64,000 nt of DNA from Sagittula marina (GCF_014196795.1 NZ_JACIEJ010000011.1:62001-126000), one strand, 5' to 3'; numbered from the stretch's first letter, positions 17,658 to 27,442 are shown. A program made the numbers and translations. The notes: a model not told the origin generated them from the letters alone.

Positions 17658-19030
17658 GGCAGGAAGATCGCCTTTGCGTTGGTGAATTCTTTCATCCCAA
17701 AGCCGCCATGTTCACGGCCATATCCGGAGTCCTTGACGCCGCCGAAGGGCATGTTCGGATCTGCCGCACCAAAGGAGTTGATGCGCACCATCCCGGTGTC
17801 GAAATGGTCCCGCGCAAGTTTCAGAGCGCGCTCTTCGTCCTTGCAAAAGATCCCGCCACCCAGACCATACCGGCTGTCGTTGGCGATGCGCATGGCGTCC
17901 TCGTCGTCCTTGGCGCGGATCACCGCTGCGACCGGGCCAAAGATTTCGTCGTCATAGGCCGGCATCCCGGGGGTCACGTCCACCAGGACGGTGGCGGGGT
18001 AGTAGGCGCCGGTGCGGTCCGGCACCGTGCCACCGCAGAGCGCCTTGGCCCCCTTGGCAACGCTGTCCTTCACCTGATCGCGGACGGTTTCGAACTGATC
18101 GTTGCTGGACAGAGGACCAAGCTTGGTGGCCTTGTCCATGGGATCACCCATCTCGATCGCCTTCATCTGATCGGTGAAGGCAGAGACGAAGGCGTCATAC
18201 ACCTTGTCCGCCACGACGAACCGCTTGGCAGATACACAGGTCTCGCCGTTGTTGTAGATCCGGCCCATGACCGAAAACTTTACGGCCGTTTCAATGTCGG
18301 CGTCTTCCAGCACGAGGTAGGCATCGTTGGACCCCAGCTCCAGCACGGTTTTCTTCAACGCCTTGGCAGCCACGCTGCCGATGTGGCGACCCGCGCCATC
18401 GCTGCCTGTCATGGTCACGCCACGCACGAGGGGGTGCTCGATCAGCGCATCGCTGGTGTCGTGATCGATCAGGATAACCTGGAACAGATCCTCCGGCAGA
18501 CCAGCCTCGATGCACAGCTCCCGCAGACGCAGGCCCGACCCGGTGCAGATGCTGGCGTGTTTCAGAACACAGGCGTTCCCCGCCATGAGGTTGGCCGCCA
18601 GCACGCGGACCGGCTGATACAGTGGAAAGTTCCACGGCTGGATGGAGTAGATCACACCGATCGGCTGGTGGCTCACGACACCGCGCGACCCTTTTTGACC
18701 GTGGGTGCGCTCCTCGTCCGCCAGGACGTCGGGTCCGTGCTCCGCCGAGTATTCAAAGATTGCTGCACAAAGCTCGACTTCGGTCTTGCCGTCCTTGAGC
18801 AGTTTGCCGGTTTCGCGGGTCATCAGCTCGGCCAGCTCATCGGTATGATCGCGCAGCGTCTTGGCGATCTTTGTCAGGTAGGGCGCGCGCTGGGCGTGGC
18901 TCAGGCTGCGCCAATCCAGAAAGGCTTCATGCGCCGCTTTCAGTTTCGTCTCGGCTTCGTCGCGGGTCATCATGGGATAGGTTTTGATGGTCTCACCCGT
19001 TGCCGGGTTGGTCGTCGTGATCGTGGACAT
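17654..19030 (-). CDS. NAD(P)-dependent aldehyde dehydrogenase (succinate-semialdehyde-type)
   Basis: A 458-residue aldehyde dehydrogenase. The general base lies in ELGSNDAYLV and the catalytic Cys in NNGETCVSAKR, with the cofactor region IQPWNFPLYQP. Length and motifs resemble succinate-semialdehyde dehydrogenases of the short SSADH group, but the substrate is not certain. The ATG at 19030 is preceded by AAGGAGCG; an ATG 15 bases further upstream is possible. It is the first gene of the ALDH-GST-SDR operon, divergent from the quinone-reductase-like gene. Confidence 0.9.
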   Translation of the reverse strand: MSTITTTNPATGETIKTYPMMTRDEAETKLKAAHEAFLDWRSLSHAQRAPYLTKIAKTLRDHTDELAELMTRETGKLLKDGKTEVELCAAIFEYSAEHGPDVLADEERTHGQKGSRGVVSHQPIGVIYSIQPWNFPLYQPVRVLAANLMAGNACVLKHASICTGSGLRLRELCIEAGLPEDLFQVILIDHDTSDALIEHPLVRGVTMTGSDGAGRHIGSVAAKALKKTVLELGSNDAYLVLEDADIETAVKFSVMGRIYNNGETCVSAKRFVVADKVYDAFVSAFTDQMKAIEMGDPMDKATKLGPLSSNDQFETVRDQVKDSVAKGAKALCGGTVPDRTGAYYPATVLVDVTPGMPAYDDEIFGPVAAVIRAKDDEDAMRIANDSRYGLGGGIFCKDEERALKLARDHFDTGMVRINSFGAADPNMPFGGVKDSGYGREHGGFGMKEFTNAKAIFLP

Positions 19031-19218
19031 ATTCGCTCCTTGCATTCCGGTAACAACACGGTCGATGCGATTGGGTTCCTGTCCCGGCGGCCGCTGCCAC
19101 CGCTGTTCACCGAGACGTGTTCGCCCGTCGCCCGTCCCGGTCGCTTTCGCGGTGGGACATCGGCGCACTTCGTCCTACCTGACGGCTCAAGATGATCTTC
19201 AAGAAAGGACCACCTGAC

Positions 19219-20331
19219 ATGGCCACCACAGGCAAGCAGCTTTTCACCACATTGGAAGAGGACGGCACCCTGACCGTCGCAATCGAGGAGGTGTCCTTTC
19301 CGGACCCCACCGGCAAGCAGGTGCTGGTCAAGATGGAAGCCGCGCCGATCAACCCCTCTGATCTGGCGATCCTCGTGGGCGGAGCGGATCTGGAAAACGC
19401 CGAATACTCCGAGGGCAAGTTCGTGGCCAAGATGCCCGAGCAGGTCAACAAGGGGTCCAAGGCGCGTCACGGCATGAAACTGCCCGCCGGCAACGAAGGC
19501 GCCGGCACGGTGATTGCCGCCGGGGACGACGCGGAGGCGCAGGCCTTGATGGGGCAGCGCGTGTCCTGCGTTCCGGGCAATGCCTACAGCCAGTACTGCA
19601 TCGCCGATGCGGGCATGTGTCTGCCGCTCGGCGATCACTCTGCCGAAGAGGGCGCCAGCGCCTTCGTCAATCCGATGACCGCGCTCGGCTTCGTCGAAAA
19701 CGCGAAAATGGACGGGCAGGAAGCGATCCTTCACACGGTTGGCGCCTCCAACCTCGGTCAGATGCTGACGCGCATCTGCCAAGAGGACGGGATCGGTCTC
19801 GTCAACATCGTGCGCAAAAGCGATCAGGTGGACCTGTTGAAAGACATCGGTGCGACCCATGTGGTCAACTCTTCCGATGACGACTTCATGGATCAGTTGA
19901 CCTCCGCCATCGACGCGACGGGCGCGTTTTACGGCTATGATCCCGTGGGCGGTGGCAAGCTTGTGGACACCGCCTTCCAGGCGATGGAGCGCGTCGCCGT
20001 CTCGCGAATGACCGACTATTCGCGCTATGGCTCCAACCAGCCCAAGCGGATGTTCATTTACGGTCGGCTGGACACCGGCGCGACCATTCTGACGCCCGGC
20101 TACGGGTTCGGGTGGACGCTGTCGGGCTGGCTGCTGTTTCCGTTCCTGCAATCGGTCGGACAAGACGTCATGGGCCGGATGCGTCAGCGCGTTCGCGACA
20201 ACCTCACAACGACCTTCGCCAGCCATTACAAAGAGCGGGTGAACCTCGAAGAGATGCTGACCAAAGACGCCTTGATGGATTACAGCGCCATGAAAACGGG
20301 CGAAAAATACCTCGTTACGCCCTGGTCCTGA
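19219..20331 (+). CDS. Zinc-type alcohol dehydrogenase/quinone reductase-like protein
   Basis: A 370-residue medium-chain dehydrogenase/reductase fold. The GroES-like N-terminal half contains INPSDLA and GNEGAGTVIAAG; the Rossmann half has HTVGASNLGQML. Catalytic zinc ligands are not evident, so it is closer to NADPH:quinone reductases than to zinc alcohol dehydrogenases. The start at 19219 follows AAGAAAGGACC. It is divergent from the aldehyde dehydrogenase operon with a 190-base shared promoter region, so co-regulation is possible. The substrate is unknown. Confidence 0.85.
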   Translation: MATTGKQLFTTLEEDGTLTVAIEEVSFPDPTGKQVLVKMEAAPINPSDLAILVGGADLENAEYSEGKFVAKMPEQVNKGSKARHGMKLPAGNEGAGTVIAAGDDAEAQALMGQRVSCVPGNAYSQYCIADAGMCLPLGDHSAEEGASAFVNPMTALGFVENAKMDGQEAILHTVGASNLGQMLTRICQEDGIGLVNIVRKSDQVDLLKDIGATHVVNSSDDDFMDQLTSAIDATGAFYGYDPVGGGKLVDTAFQAMERVAVSRMTDYSRYGSNQPKRMFIYGRLDTGATILTPGYGFGWTLSGWLLFPFLQSVGQDVMGRMRQRVRDNLTTTFASHYKERVNLEEMLTKDALMDYSAMKTGEKYLVTPWS

Positions 20332-20869
20332 CCTTCAGGACGGTGCAGCCCTGTTTCGGCGGGGCTGCACGACTTTGAGCAGGCCGACACAGACCGGCCT
20401 GCTGTGCGGTCCTCCCGCATCCCTGCTCCCCCGACTTCGACCAACCTGTGCGCCAACAGAGGCCATTCCTGAAAATCTGCGTGCGCCAAGTCCACAGTCC
20501 GGGGCGAAGGCGAGTGTTTTCTGCGCCGGCTCCACACCTCGGCTTTGTGATCGATCACGACGGCGCTTTTGGACGGATTGCGCAGAATGCAGCCGGCGCC
20601 TCTGCGTGAAAGCGGGTGTCGCAAGCTCTGGAGAAATCCACACTTTCTACGACGCTGCCACTCCAAACCCGCACATGATACCGGGCAAAACTCGGCTTTC
20701 GTACGATCAGCAGTGCCCGCGTGCGAAACCGTCGCGTCAGCGACGTCCCAGTAGACGCTTACATTTTTAAGCAAGCAACGCGCCAAACCAAGCAACGCAT
20801 TTAGGGGTTCTTTCATACTCACATGCCAGATCTCGGATGGACAGATTGCGGGGTTCGGAGTGCAGGCCA
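20332..20869. other. Intergenic region before the chemoreceptor gene
   Basis: About 540 bases. A hairpin at 20343-20370 (GTGCAGCCC against GGGCTGCAC) just after the quinone-reductase stop is probably its terminator, although the T-tract is weak. The remainder shows no recognisable gene on either strand; it presumably holds the chemoreceptor promoter. Its base composition looks less coding-like than its neighbours. Confidence 0.55.
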
Positions 20870-23023
20870 ATGCCATTTAAGATTTCCATTCGCTTTGCGG
20901 TGCTATCGCTCGTTGCTCTGGCCACGCTCGGCATGGGCGCGCTGATCGGGCTTTCTGTCTATACAAGCGATGTGCGTGATGCCAATCAGGCCGCGCTTTC
21001 CGAAATGGCTGATCTGCAGGCCACATTGAAAGACGTCGAGAACCAATTTCTGCGCGCACGGCGCGCGGAAAAGGATTTCCTGCTGCGCGAGGACGAGAAA
21101 TATATCGCACGCCACGCCGCCATCAGCACCGACCTGACGGCTCTGCTCGAAACACTTCGCGGGCGGGTGATGGCCGTTGATGGCCTCGCAGCCGCCAGCT
21201 CCGAGATTGACAGGATCGAGAGTGAAATCGACGCCTACACCGGCATTTTTGCCGAATTGGTCGCGGCCAAGGTTGATCTGGGTCTCGATGAGACACTCGG
21301 CCTTGAAGGAACTTTGCGCAGCGCCGTGCAAGAGGTCGAAGAAGCCCTCAACGAACTCGCGCGACCGGAAATGCAAGTGAAGATGCTGATGATGCGCAGA
21401 CATGAAAAGGATTTCATTATGCGTGAGGACACCAAGTACCTCGATCGGCTGAACGCGCGGGTCGAGGAGTTCGAGGCGTTCCCGGCCTATTGGTACAGGG
21501 ACGAGGAGCAGCGCGCGACAATTCAGGCTCTGATGGAGACCTACCAGTCGTCTTTCGCCGCCTTTGTTGAGCGCACGCTTCAAGTGAATGACCTGACCAC
21601 CGATTTGTCCGACCGGTTCGCTGCCGCAGAACCGATCCTCGAAGCGCTGGTCGCCTCGGTGGGGGAGTTTACAGACGCCTTCGTAACCGAGAGCGAACAG
21701 CAAAAAGCCCTGACCGAGCGCCGCTCGATCGTGGCCAGCACGACAGGTATTGTCGCCTTTATGGTCATCGCCTTTTACCTAAGCCACCTGATCTCAGGCC
21801 CCATGAGGCAAATCGGATCGGCGCTCAGGGACATGGCCGATGGTCGTTTCGACGCGCTCCTGCCGAAATCGCGCATCAGCGAGGTGGCCGCAATCAGCCA
21901 GGCCGTCGATGTCTCACGGCAAAGCCAGCAAGAGCGCGAGCGCCTGAATGCCGAGATGGCCGTTGTCATCGACGCATTCGCCGAAGGCGATTTCTCGAGC
22001 CGCATCCATGTGTCCGAAACAGAAAACGATTCCGCGAAGATGACACAAGGGATCAACCAAATCGCTGAAATCGTGGAAACGGGCCTGTCCGACGTGCGCC
22101 TGACAATGGCGGCGCTGGCAACAGGTGACCTGACCGAGCGTATGAACGGCGGCCACAAGGGGGTTTTTGCAGACATCGCGCAGGCCGCCGACGAACTGGC
22201 CGACACCTTGGCAGGGATCATCCGCCAACTCGCGGAAAGCAGCTCGATGCTCGAGAATACCTCACGCGAGATTGCCGCGGCCTCGATGGATGCGTCCCGC
22301 CGCGGCGAGTCTAACGCCGCGTCGCTCGAAGAGACGACAGCGGCGCTCCAGATGCTGAGCGACCAGGTCAAGCAAACCTCTGCCAACGCAAAGAGCGCCG
22401 ATGCACTGGTCAAGAGCGCGCAAGCGACCGGTCGTTCGGCAATCACCGTTGGCGACGAAACCACCAGCTCCATCATGCGTATCAAGGTGGTGTCAGACAA
22501 GATCGCCAAGGCAATGCGCGTCATCGAGGATATTTCTTTCCAGACCCAGCTGCTCGCGCTCAATGCCGGGGTCGAGGCCGCTCGCAGCGGAGAGGCGGGC
22601 GCGGGCTTTGCCGTGGTGGCATCAGAGGTTCGGACCTTGGCCAAACAGTCCGCAGACGTCACCGTCGACATCAACGAGCTGATAAAACACAATGAAATAG
22701 AGGTTTCCAGCGGCGTTGAGCAGGTTGGTCGCAGTTCGGCCGCGCTTGCACAGATCGTCGGCAGCATGGATCGGATGGTAACCGTCGTCGATGAGGTGAC
22801 CAGTGCAACAGTCGAGCAAGCTGACAGCATAAGCGAGGTGAACGTCGCGATGAACCAACTCGATAAAAATACACAGCAGAATGCCGCGGTAATGGAAGAA
22901 ACCTCGGCCTCGACGCAGCTGCTGGAAGAGGAGGCCGCGAAACTGGCGGCGCTCATTCGACGGTTCAAGATAGATGACGACCGAGCCAACACTTATCACG
23001 CTTCTGAAAGTGCGGCCGCGTAG
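20870..23023 (+). CDS. Methyl-accepting chemotaxis protein with HBM-type periplasmic sensor
   Basis: A 717-residue receptor. A membrane helix (about 9-30) leads into a long all-helical periplasmic domain with two copies of an [24 protein letters not shown] segment, typical of the HBM helical bimodular sensor that binds organic acids in the one characterised case known to me (McpS). A second membrane helix (about 284-308), HAMP and the signalling tip (about 549-592, [21 protein letters not shown]) follow. The ATG at 20870 (MPFKISIRF) places the helix at the N-terminus; a start 33 bases upstream is possible. No che genes are adjacent, so it is an orphan receptor. Confidence 0.93.
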   Translation: MPFKISIRFAVLSLVALATLGMGALIGLSVYTSDVRDANQAALSEMADLQATLKDVENQFLRARRAEKDFLLREDEKYIARHAAISTDLTALLETLRGRVMAVDGLAAASSEIDRIESEIDAYTGIFAELVAAKVDLGLDETLGLEGTLRSAVQEVEEALNELARPEMQVKMLMMRRHEKDFIMREDTKYLDRLNARVEEFEAFPAYWYRDEEQRATIQALMETYQSSFAAFVERTLQVNDLTTDLSDRFAAAEPILEALVASVGEFTDAFVTESEQQKALTERRSIVASTTGIVAFMVIAFYLSHLISGPMRQIGSALRDMADGRFDALLPKSRISEVAAISQAVDVSRQSQQERERLNAEMAVVIDAFAEGDFSSRIHVSETENDSAKMTQGINQIAEIVETGLSDVRLTMAALATGDLTERMNGGHKGVFADIAQAADELADTLAGIIRQLAESSSMLENTSREIAAASMDASRRGESNAASLEETTAALQMLSDQVKQTSANAKSADALVKSAQATGRSAITVGDETTSSIMRIKVVSDKIAKAMRVIEDISFQTQLLALNAGVEAARSGEAGAGFAVVASEVRTLAKQSADVTVDINELIKHNEIEVSSGVEQVGRSSAALAQIVGSMDRMVTVVDEVTSATVEQADSISEVNVAMNQLDKNTQQNAAVMEETSASTQLLEEEAAKLAALIRRFKIDDDRANTYHASESAAA

Positions 23024-23840
23024 AGCGGCACGAAAAAACAATGCCACCTGCAAATGTATTGGATTCCCCTGCGGGGGCATTCATGCGCAGCACTGCCGCC
23101 CCTGACATCCAGAGATGGCTAAGGCTTTGCACAACAGGCCGCAACCTGCGCGTTGTTTCGAAAACTCCCTCTCAAAGAGTTTATTGACGACATCTGGTTG
23201 ATCGGGATCACAGGTCACGCATGCCAAGCAGATGAAGCTGCCTCCCAGAAAAGCCCTTGGACTGGTCTCGCGGAGCAGAGCTGCATTCTTCGCGCGGCGA
23301 AGGCCCGGTTTGACAGCTCTTAACAACGGGCTGTGGGTACACGTCAGGCTGGCGTATTGGAGCCTGTACTTCGAACGAAATCGCCTCGGACCTTGGGTTG
23401 CGCAGCTCGCGCTTCAGACCAGATGGTCGACCTTAGGTGCAAAGGAGCGCATTCGCCGGAAGGTCTTATGAAGACCTGTCTCGCCAAGTCAGAGCGTTCC
23501 CAACAAAACCGGCCAGGCGTTCAGTCACTCCGGCCGCCGCCTCGGGCGTCCATCGCTCTGCACCTGTGGCGTCCGCGATGGCGCGGGTCCGCTTTGAGTG
23601 CGCAGCCAATGTCAAAGCCGCGCGCAGAGAAGCCCGGATTGATAAAACGCCGTGGAGCAATGTCTTCACACCGGCTAGATCGGCAAGCCGGACTTATTCG
23701 CCCCCACAGACATGAACCGATGACAGGTTTCTGAAATATCGGACAAAACGCGCATGGGATGGCCTCGGACGCTTGATGGCTTGATCCTGCCTGTGCACCA
23801 GTGTCAGATGGGCCATCACGCTTCCATGTTTACAGGCCAC
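23024..23840. other. Gene-poor region between the chemoreceptor and IclR genes
   Basis: About 815 bases without a recognised gene. Short open frames occur on both strands; the best is on the minus strand near 23466-23669 (67 codons, ending in a Trp-rich stretch), but it has no known family or clear ribosome site. The region may hold an eroded gene at the left border of the catabolic cluster. GTTTCTGAAAT near 23728 is close to the IclR gene promoter position. Confidence 0.45.
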
Positions 23841-24611
23841 ATGACCAACCTCCCCAAAACCGTTCGTTCAGTGGAGCGCACGCTGCAAATCCTCGAGTTG
23901 ATGAACCGGGCGCCAGTCGTTCGGGTGCAGTATCTCGCCGCTCAGACCGATCTGCCGGCCCCCACCGTGGTGCGCCTGTTGGAGACGCTGATGGCCGCTG
24001 GCTACGTGCGCAAGATTGGGCGGCAGGCGGGCTATTGCGTGACCGAAAAGGTCGCATCGCTGGGCGCGGGGCATCACGGTTTGCCTCAGGTCTTCGACGT
24101 GGCACGTCAGGCAGCCGAGGCGCTGACCACGCACACACTCTGGCCGACGGCGGTGGCAACGCTGGACGTGGATGCGCTGGTCATTCGGTTCAGTACGATC
24201 CCGATGAGCCCGCTGTCGCACTACCAGTCGACAATCAACCGGCGCATGACGCTGCTGGACTACGCCCATGGCCGCGCGTATCTCGGGTTTTGCCCGGAGG
24301 AAGAGCGACAACATCTGGTGAATTTGCTTCAGCAATCGGCGGAAACCAACGAAGAGGCTGTCGCCATCGCGCAACGCGCCGAGGCGGTCGTTGCCCTGAC
24401 ACGCGCAAGCGGCTTCGGGGAGCGCACCGGCAACATCCAGCCGGAAACGCATTCCATAGCTGCGCCCCTGCGGATGGGCGCCAAACTGGTTGGCACATTG
24501 GGGATAACCTATTTCGCGAAAGCGCAGGTCAACGTGAACACCCTCAAGACAGAGCTCAGCGCCGCCGCACAGGCCTGCGCGGCAGGCAGCGCCTATCAGC
24601 CTGTGGGATAA
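23841..24611 (+). CDS. IclR-family transcriptional regulator
   Basis: A 256-residue regulator with an N-terminal winged helix-turn-helix (SVERTLQILELMNR, then TDLPAPTVVRLLETLMAAGYV, about 10-65) and the IclR effector domain (DYAHGRAYLGFCPEEER, then ASGFGERTGN). IclR proteins commonly control aromatic-acid catabolism (PobR, PcaU types). It sits at the left end of the catabolic cluster. In-frame ATGs also occur at 23808 and 23826; 23841 is chosen for its ACAGG element and the usual family length. A likely target is the divergent promoter at about 25250. Confidence 0.9.
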   Translation: MTNLPKTVRSVERTLQILELMNRAPVVRVQYLAAQTDLPAPTVVRLLETLMAAGYVRKIGRQAGYCVTEKVASLGAGHHGLPQVFDVARQAAEALTTHTLWPTAVATLDVDALVIRFSTIPMSPLSHYQSTINRRMTLLDYAHGRAYLGFCPEEERQHLVNLLQQSAETNEEAVAIAQRAEAVVALTRASGFGERTGNIQPETHSIAAPLRMGAKLVGTLGITYFAKAQVNVNTLKTELSAAAQACAAGSAYQPVG

Positions 24612-25183
24612 ACGGTCGTGGCGCGATTGTCGTCGGTGCCAGACGCGACGATGATCGGCTCCGCGTGCCTGAGATGGTGCAAATAGTCCTGCGCAGAGGC
24701 CGCCACGGCGCTGTCGTCCAGCGCGCGCACGCCGGTCAGCGTGAATGGTGGCAGGTAGTGCATCCCGGTGTGTTTGGCCAACAGCTCAAAGGGGATCGTC
24801 ACCTCTTCGAGAGTGCGCCCATAGCGGCCGTCCGGCTGGTAATCGGCCCCGTTTGACCCGGTGCTGAACGCGATGCCAAAGGTCTTGAGCCGCAGCGCCC
24901 GCCCGCCCGGACCGTAGGCCCAACCGCGTTTCAGAATGGCGATCTGCCACTGTGACAATAACGGCGGGCAAGAATACCAGGTCAGCGGGAATTGCAGGAT
25001 GATCCGGTCATGCGTCTCCAGCAGGGCGCGTTCGGCGGCGCCGTCGATACGCCCGTCCGGATAAGTTGCATAGAGATCGCAAAGCGTGATCGTGCCGCTG
25101 TCGCGCACCGTCTGGCTCCAAAGTGCGTTGACCCGGCTGTGGGCCATGTCGGGATGCGCCGCAATGACGAGGGTTTTGGTCAT
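24596..25183 (-). CDS. Flavodoxin-fold NAD(P)H oxidoreductase (KefF/MdaB-like)
   Basis: A 195-residue protein of the NAD(P)H dehydrogenase (quinone) family: TLVIAAHPDMAHSRVN at the N-terminus, LQFPLTWYSCPPLL near 65 and GIAFSTGSNGADYQ near 105 form the FMN site and its lid. Such enzymes reduce quinones with two electrons, here possibly quinones arising from catechol intermediates of the neighbouring pathway (inference). AGGAGG precedes the ATG at 25183. It overlaps the IclR gene end tail-to-tail by 16 bases and is divergent from the cupin gene. Confidence 0.88.
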   Translation of the reverse strand: MTKTLVIAAHPDMAHSRVNALWSQTVRDSGTITLCDLYATYPDGRIDGAAERALLETHDRIILQFPLTWYSCPPLLSQWQIAILKRGWAYGPGGRALRLKTFGIAFSTGSNGADYQPDGRYGRTLEEVTIPFELLAKHTGMHYLPPFTLTGVRALDDSAVAASAQDYLHHLRHAEPIIVASGTDDNRATTVYPTG

Positions 25184-25246
25184 GATGTCCTCCTGCGCGC
25201 AAAGGTGACGCATTCCTCGACCGCGCCACAAGCAAGGCATTTGCCA

Positions 25247-25263
25247 ATTTCACGGTGCGAAAT
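25247..25263. promoter_or_regulatory. Palindrome in the divergent promoter of the catabolic cluster
   Basis: ATTTC-N7-GAAAT, a 17-base dyad, lies between the divergent oxidoreductase (start 25183) and cupin (start 25337) genes. It is a candidate binding site for the nearby IclR or TetR protein. Based on symmetry and position only. Confidence 0.4.
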
Positions 25264-25336
25264 CGGTGCGCGTATCACGTGCGCGGCGGGTCCCGGCGTG
25301 CGACGTCCGACGCACCAATGACGAAGGAGATGGCCA

Positions 25337-26254
25337 ATGTTCGACGACAGTGACCCGCGCAAGTCCCTTTCCCGCAAACCGGATCAGAGCGCCTCTGAGG
25401 CATTCTCCGGCCCATTTTGCGGTCCCGAGGTCGGCCATTTTTCGCAGACTGACCCCCAGGAACGCGGGGACGGCTGGCGCGCTTGGATGATGCGGTCCAC
25501 GAACCTTGTCGTGCGGCTGGTCGCCCTGGATGGCGTGGCAGAGTTTGCGCGGCACGGTCAGCGGGATGAATACGTCGTATTTTCGTCCGACCCGGACCTG
25601 CGTTTCTCTGTTAAAACCGAAGCGGGCGAGGTCGTGGACCATCCCGGCAACCATCTGTTCATCATCCCGCCCGGTGACAGCCGCGTCCGGATCTCCGGCA
25701 AGGGTTCCGTCACCTTCCTGTTCACGACCCGGTCTGCGGATCTTGTCGCGCGATGCAGCAATCCCGAGGTTCCGATCAATCCTGTGATTCCGCCGTTTCA
25801 GCAATGGCCTGACCCGGTGGGCGGGTACAGATTGAGGGTTTACGATCTGGATGTGCCGGACACGCCGGGACGTTTCGGCCGCATCTTCCGCTGCACCACG
25901 ATGATGGTGAACGTGTTGCCGCGATTCACGAAGCCGCGCGATACGGCCAAAGTCTCTCCGCATTACCACGCCAGCTTTGAACAGATCAGCCTGACGCTGG
26001 ACGGCGATTTTGAGCATTTCCTGCGCTGGCCCTGGACGCCGAACATGTCTGACTGGCGCGAGGACATGCATCTGCGCTGCGCCAGCCCGTCCATGGCCGT
26101 GCTGCCGCCCCCGGCCATCCACACGACGCTCTGGGTGTCGGAGGAGACGCAGATCGTGGACATCTTCTCTCCGCCGCGCATGGACTTTTCGTTGAAGGAC
26201 GACTGGGTTCTGAACGCCGCCGACTATCCGCGCGCGCAGACCTCTATCGAGTGA
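25337..26254 (+). CDS. Cupin-fold protein of the catabolic cluster
   Basis: A 305-residue protein that I cannot assign to a named enzyme. The C-terminal half carries a full cupin metal site: His209, His211 and Glu215 in HYHASFEQ and His262 in the second motif, matching HxH-x3-E ... H. The N-terminal half has a similar beta-rich pattern without the ligands, so it may be a bicupin. Metal-dependent oxygenase or isomerase activity on a pathway intermediate is plausible. The ATG follows a GGAGATGG site. Its stop abuts the stop of the TetR gene with no gap. Confidence 0.7.
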   Translation: MFDDSDPRKSLSRKPDQSASEAFSGPFCGPEVGHFSQTDPQERGDGWRAWMMRSTNLVVRLVALDGVAEFARHGQRDEYVVFSSDPDLRFSVKTEAGEVVDHPGNHLFIIPPGDSRVRISGKGSVTFLFTTRSADLVARCSNPEVPINPVIPPFQQWPDPVGGYRLRVYDLDVPDTPGRFGRIFRCTTMMVNVLPRFTKPRDTAKVSPHYHASFEQISLTLDGDFEHFLRWPWTPNMSDWREDMHLRCASPSMAVLPPPAIHTTLWVSEETQIVDIFSPPRMDFSLKDDWVLNAADYPRAQTSIE

Positions 26255-26998
26255 TCAATCGCCGATGTCGCCCAGCGCAGGCATGGAGGCGATGACGATG
26301 GTGTCATGGGCGATGGCGGGCAGGGCGGGCAGGGGCCGATAGGACAACTCTCGTGCGGCCTGGGCCGACATGCCGAACCCCATCAACACATGCGTCGAGA
26401 TCAGCTCGGGGTAGTCTGCGGGCGTGGTGCCCCGCGTGATCGACACCATCGCCGCGGTGACCGACCCCATCAGGATGTCGCGCCCGATCTCGGCGGTGGG
26501 GATCGTGAACAGACCCTCGTCCACGCCGCGCCGGATCGTGACTAGTGAATTGTGCCAGACCATTTCGCCAAAGGTGTGCCCCGGCGCGCTTGAGTGAATC
26601 ATGGCCCAGCCCCAGGCGGGGTTCTTTTCGGCAGCGTGCAGGTAGTAGCGAATGGCGACCGCGCTTTGTTCGGCTGCGTTTTCCAGTGCGCTGAACATGT
26701 GGTGAACGGCGCGGTCGAATTCCCCGGTCATCTCTTCAAGCAAATGATATCGAAGCTGTTCGAGGTCGTCGAAGTGGTTGTAGAAGGTGCCGCGCGCCAC
26801 ACCGGCTGCCTTGCAGACATCTTCGATCCGCACGATGCGTCCGTCTTCGCGCCCGTAACATTCAAACGCAGCCGTCAATATGGTGTTGCGCGACTTCGCC
26901 CGTCGCGCCGCGCCTATTTCCGCACGCCTGCCAGAGTGGGAGGTGCGATAGCCCATCCGTGCAATGGCGTCGTCTGCGTTCTCTATATTGTCTGCCAT
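26255..26998 (-). CDS. TetR-family transcriptional regulator
   Basis: A 247-residue repressor-type protein. A short basic extension precedes the helix-turn-helix (ILTAAFECYG, then IEDVCKAAGVARGTFYNHFDDLEQL, about 35-85), and the C-terminal ligand domain contains AEKNPAWGWAMIHS. It is divergent from the dioxygenase operon and is the natural candidate to control it, with an inverted repeat near 27105-27149 as a possible operator. The ATG at 26998 is chosen because it begins the usual N-terminal extension; a start at 27082 would add 28 unlikely residues. Confidence 0.9.
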   Translation of the reverse strand: MADNIENADDAIARMGYRTSHSGRRAEIGAARRAKSRNTILTAAFECYGREDGRIVRIEDVCKAAGVARGTFYNHFDDLEQLRYHLLEEMTGEFDRAVHHMFSALENAAEQSAVAIRYYLHAAEKNPAWGWAMIHSSAPGHTFGEMVWHNSLVTIRRGVDEGLFTIPTAEIGRDILMGSVTAAMVSITRGTTPADYPELISTHVLMGFGMSAQAARELSYRPLPALPAIAHDTIVIASMPALGDIGD

Positions 26999-27104
26999 CA
27001 GCGGGGCGGGGCCTTCTATCGTGTCCTCGGGTGCGGAACGCTCAAAATATGCCGCAGCTGCGAAGCAAGTGCCACCCCACAACGTGTAGCTGTGCGAATT
27101 CCAC

Positions 27105-27149
27105 CAAATGAAATTGCTAAAATGACTATTTGTTCAAATTGAAATTTGG
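27105..27149. promoter_or_regulatory. AT-rich dyads between the TetR gene and the dioxygenase operon
   Basis: CCAAAT at the left and ATTTGG at the right bracket an AT-rich block that also contains TTCAA-A-TTGAA at 27133-27143. It is markedly AT-rich within G+C-rich DNA and lies about 110-150 bases upstream of the TetR start. A TetR operator overlapping promoters is the simplest reading. Confidence 0.45.
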
Positions 27150-27224
27150 CGTAGTGTTTGGTCAAGGCGGCAGGAGGGCTGCTTTCAATTCGGGCTTGGG
27201 AGAGCCCACAGGGAGGATTGCAAA

Positions 27225-27251
27225 ATGACAAGACGACAACCACCGGTTTGA
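27225..27251 (+). CDS. Possible eight-codon leader peptide upstream of the dioxygenase gene
   Basis: The frame ATG...TGA encodes MTRRQPPV. A strong GGGAGG lies eight bases before the ATG, better than that of many real genes here. The TGA falls in the loop of a perfect hairpin (CACCGG 27241-27246 with CCGGTG 27252-27257); a second small hairpin (CGCCCG/CGGGCG) lies at 27359-27376. This arrangement resembles a translated leader. It could instead be the remnant of a gene start. Confidence 0.35.
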   Translation: MTRRQPPV

Positions 27252-27442
27252 CCGGTGCGGCGCCGCCATGAGCGCGCCCTGACCTGACCCATCAAATGTC
27301 GCGACGCCACCCGGCAGCGGACCTTTGTCCGACCGGCCTGGTCGTGTCCGACACCCGTCGCCCGGAACTGCGGGCGTGCACCTGTGGCGACCCGCGTCGG
27401 TCGCCGCCCGAAACATCATTGTCTGAAGAAAGGGATCACACC
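27252..27442 (+). other. Long untranslated leader of the catabolic operon
   Basis: About 190 bases between the putative leader peptide and the dioxygenase start. It carries G+C-rich dyads, including CGCCCG/CGGGCG at 27359-27376, and ends in GAAGAAAGGGA, the dioxygenase ribosome site. No gene was recognised. Confidence 0.4.

Noticed and set aside
23466-23669. A 67-codon minus-strand frame left of the IclR gene
   Set aside because: The protein-like look could not be tied to any family, and no ribosome site or partner gene supports it.
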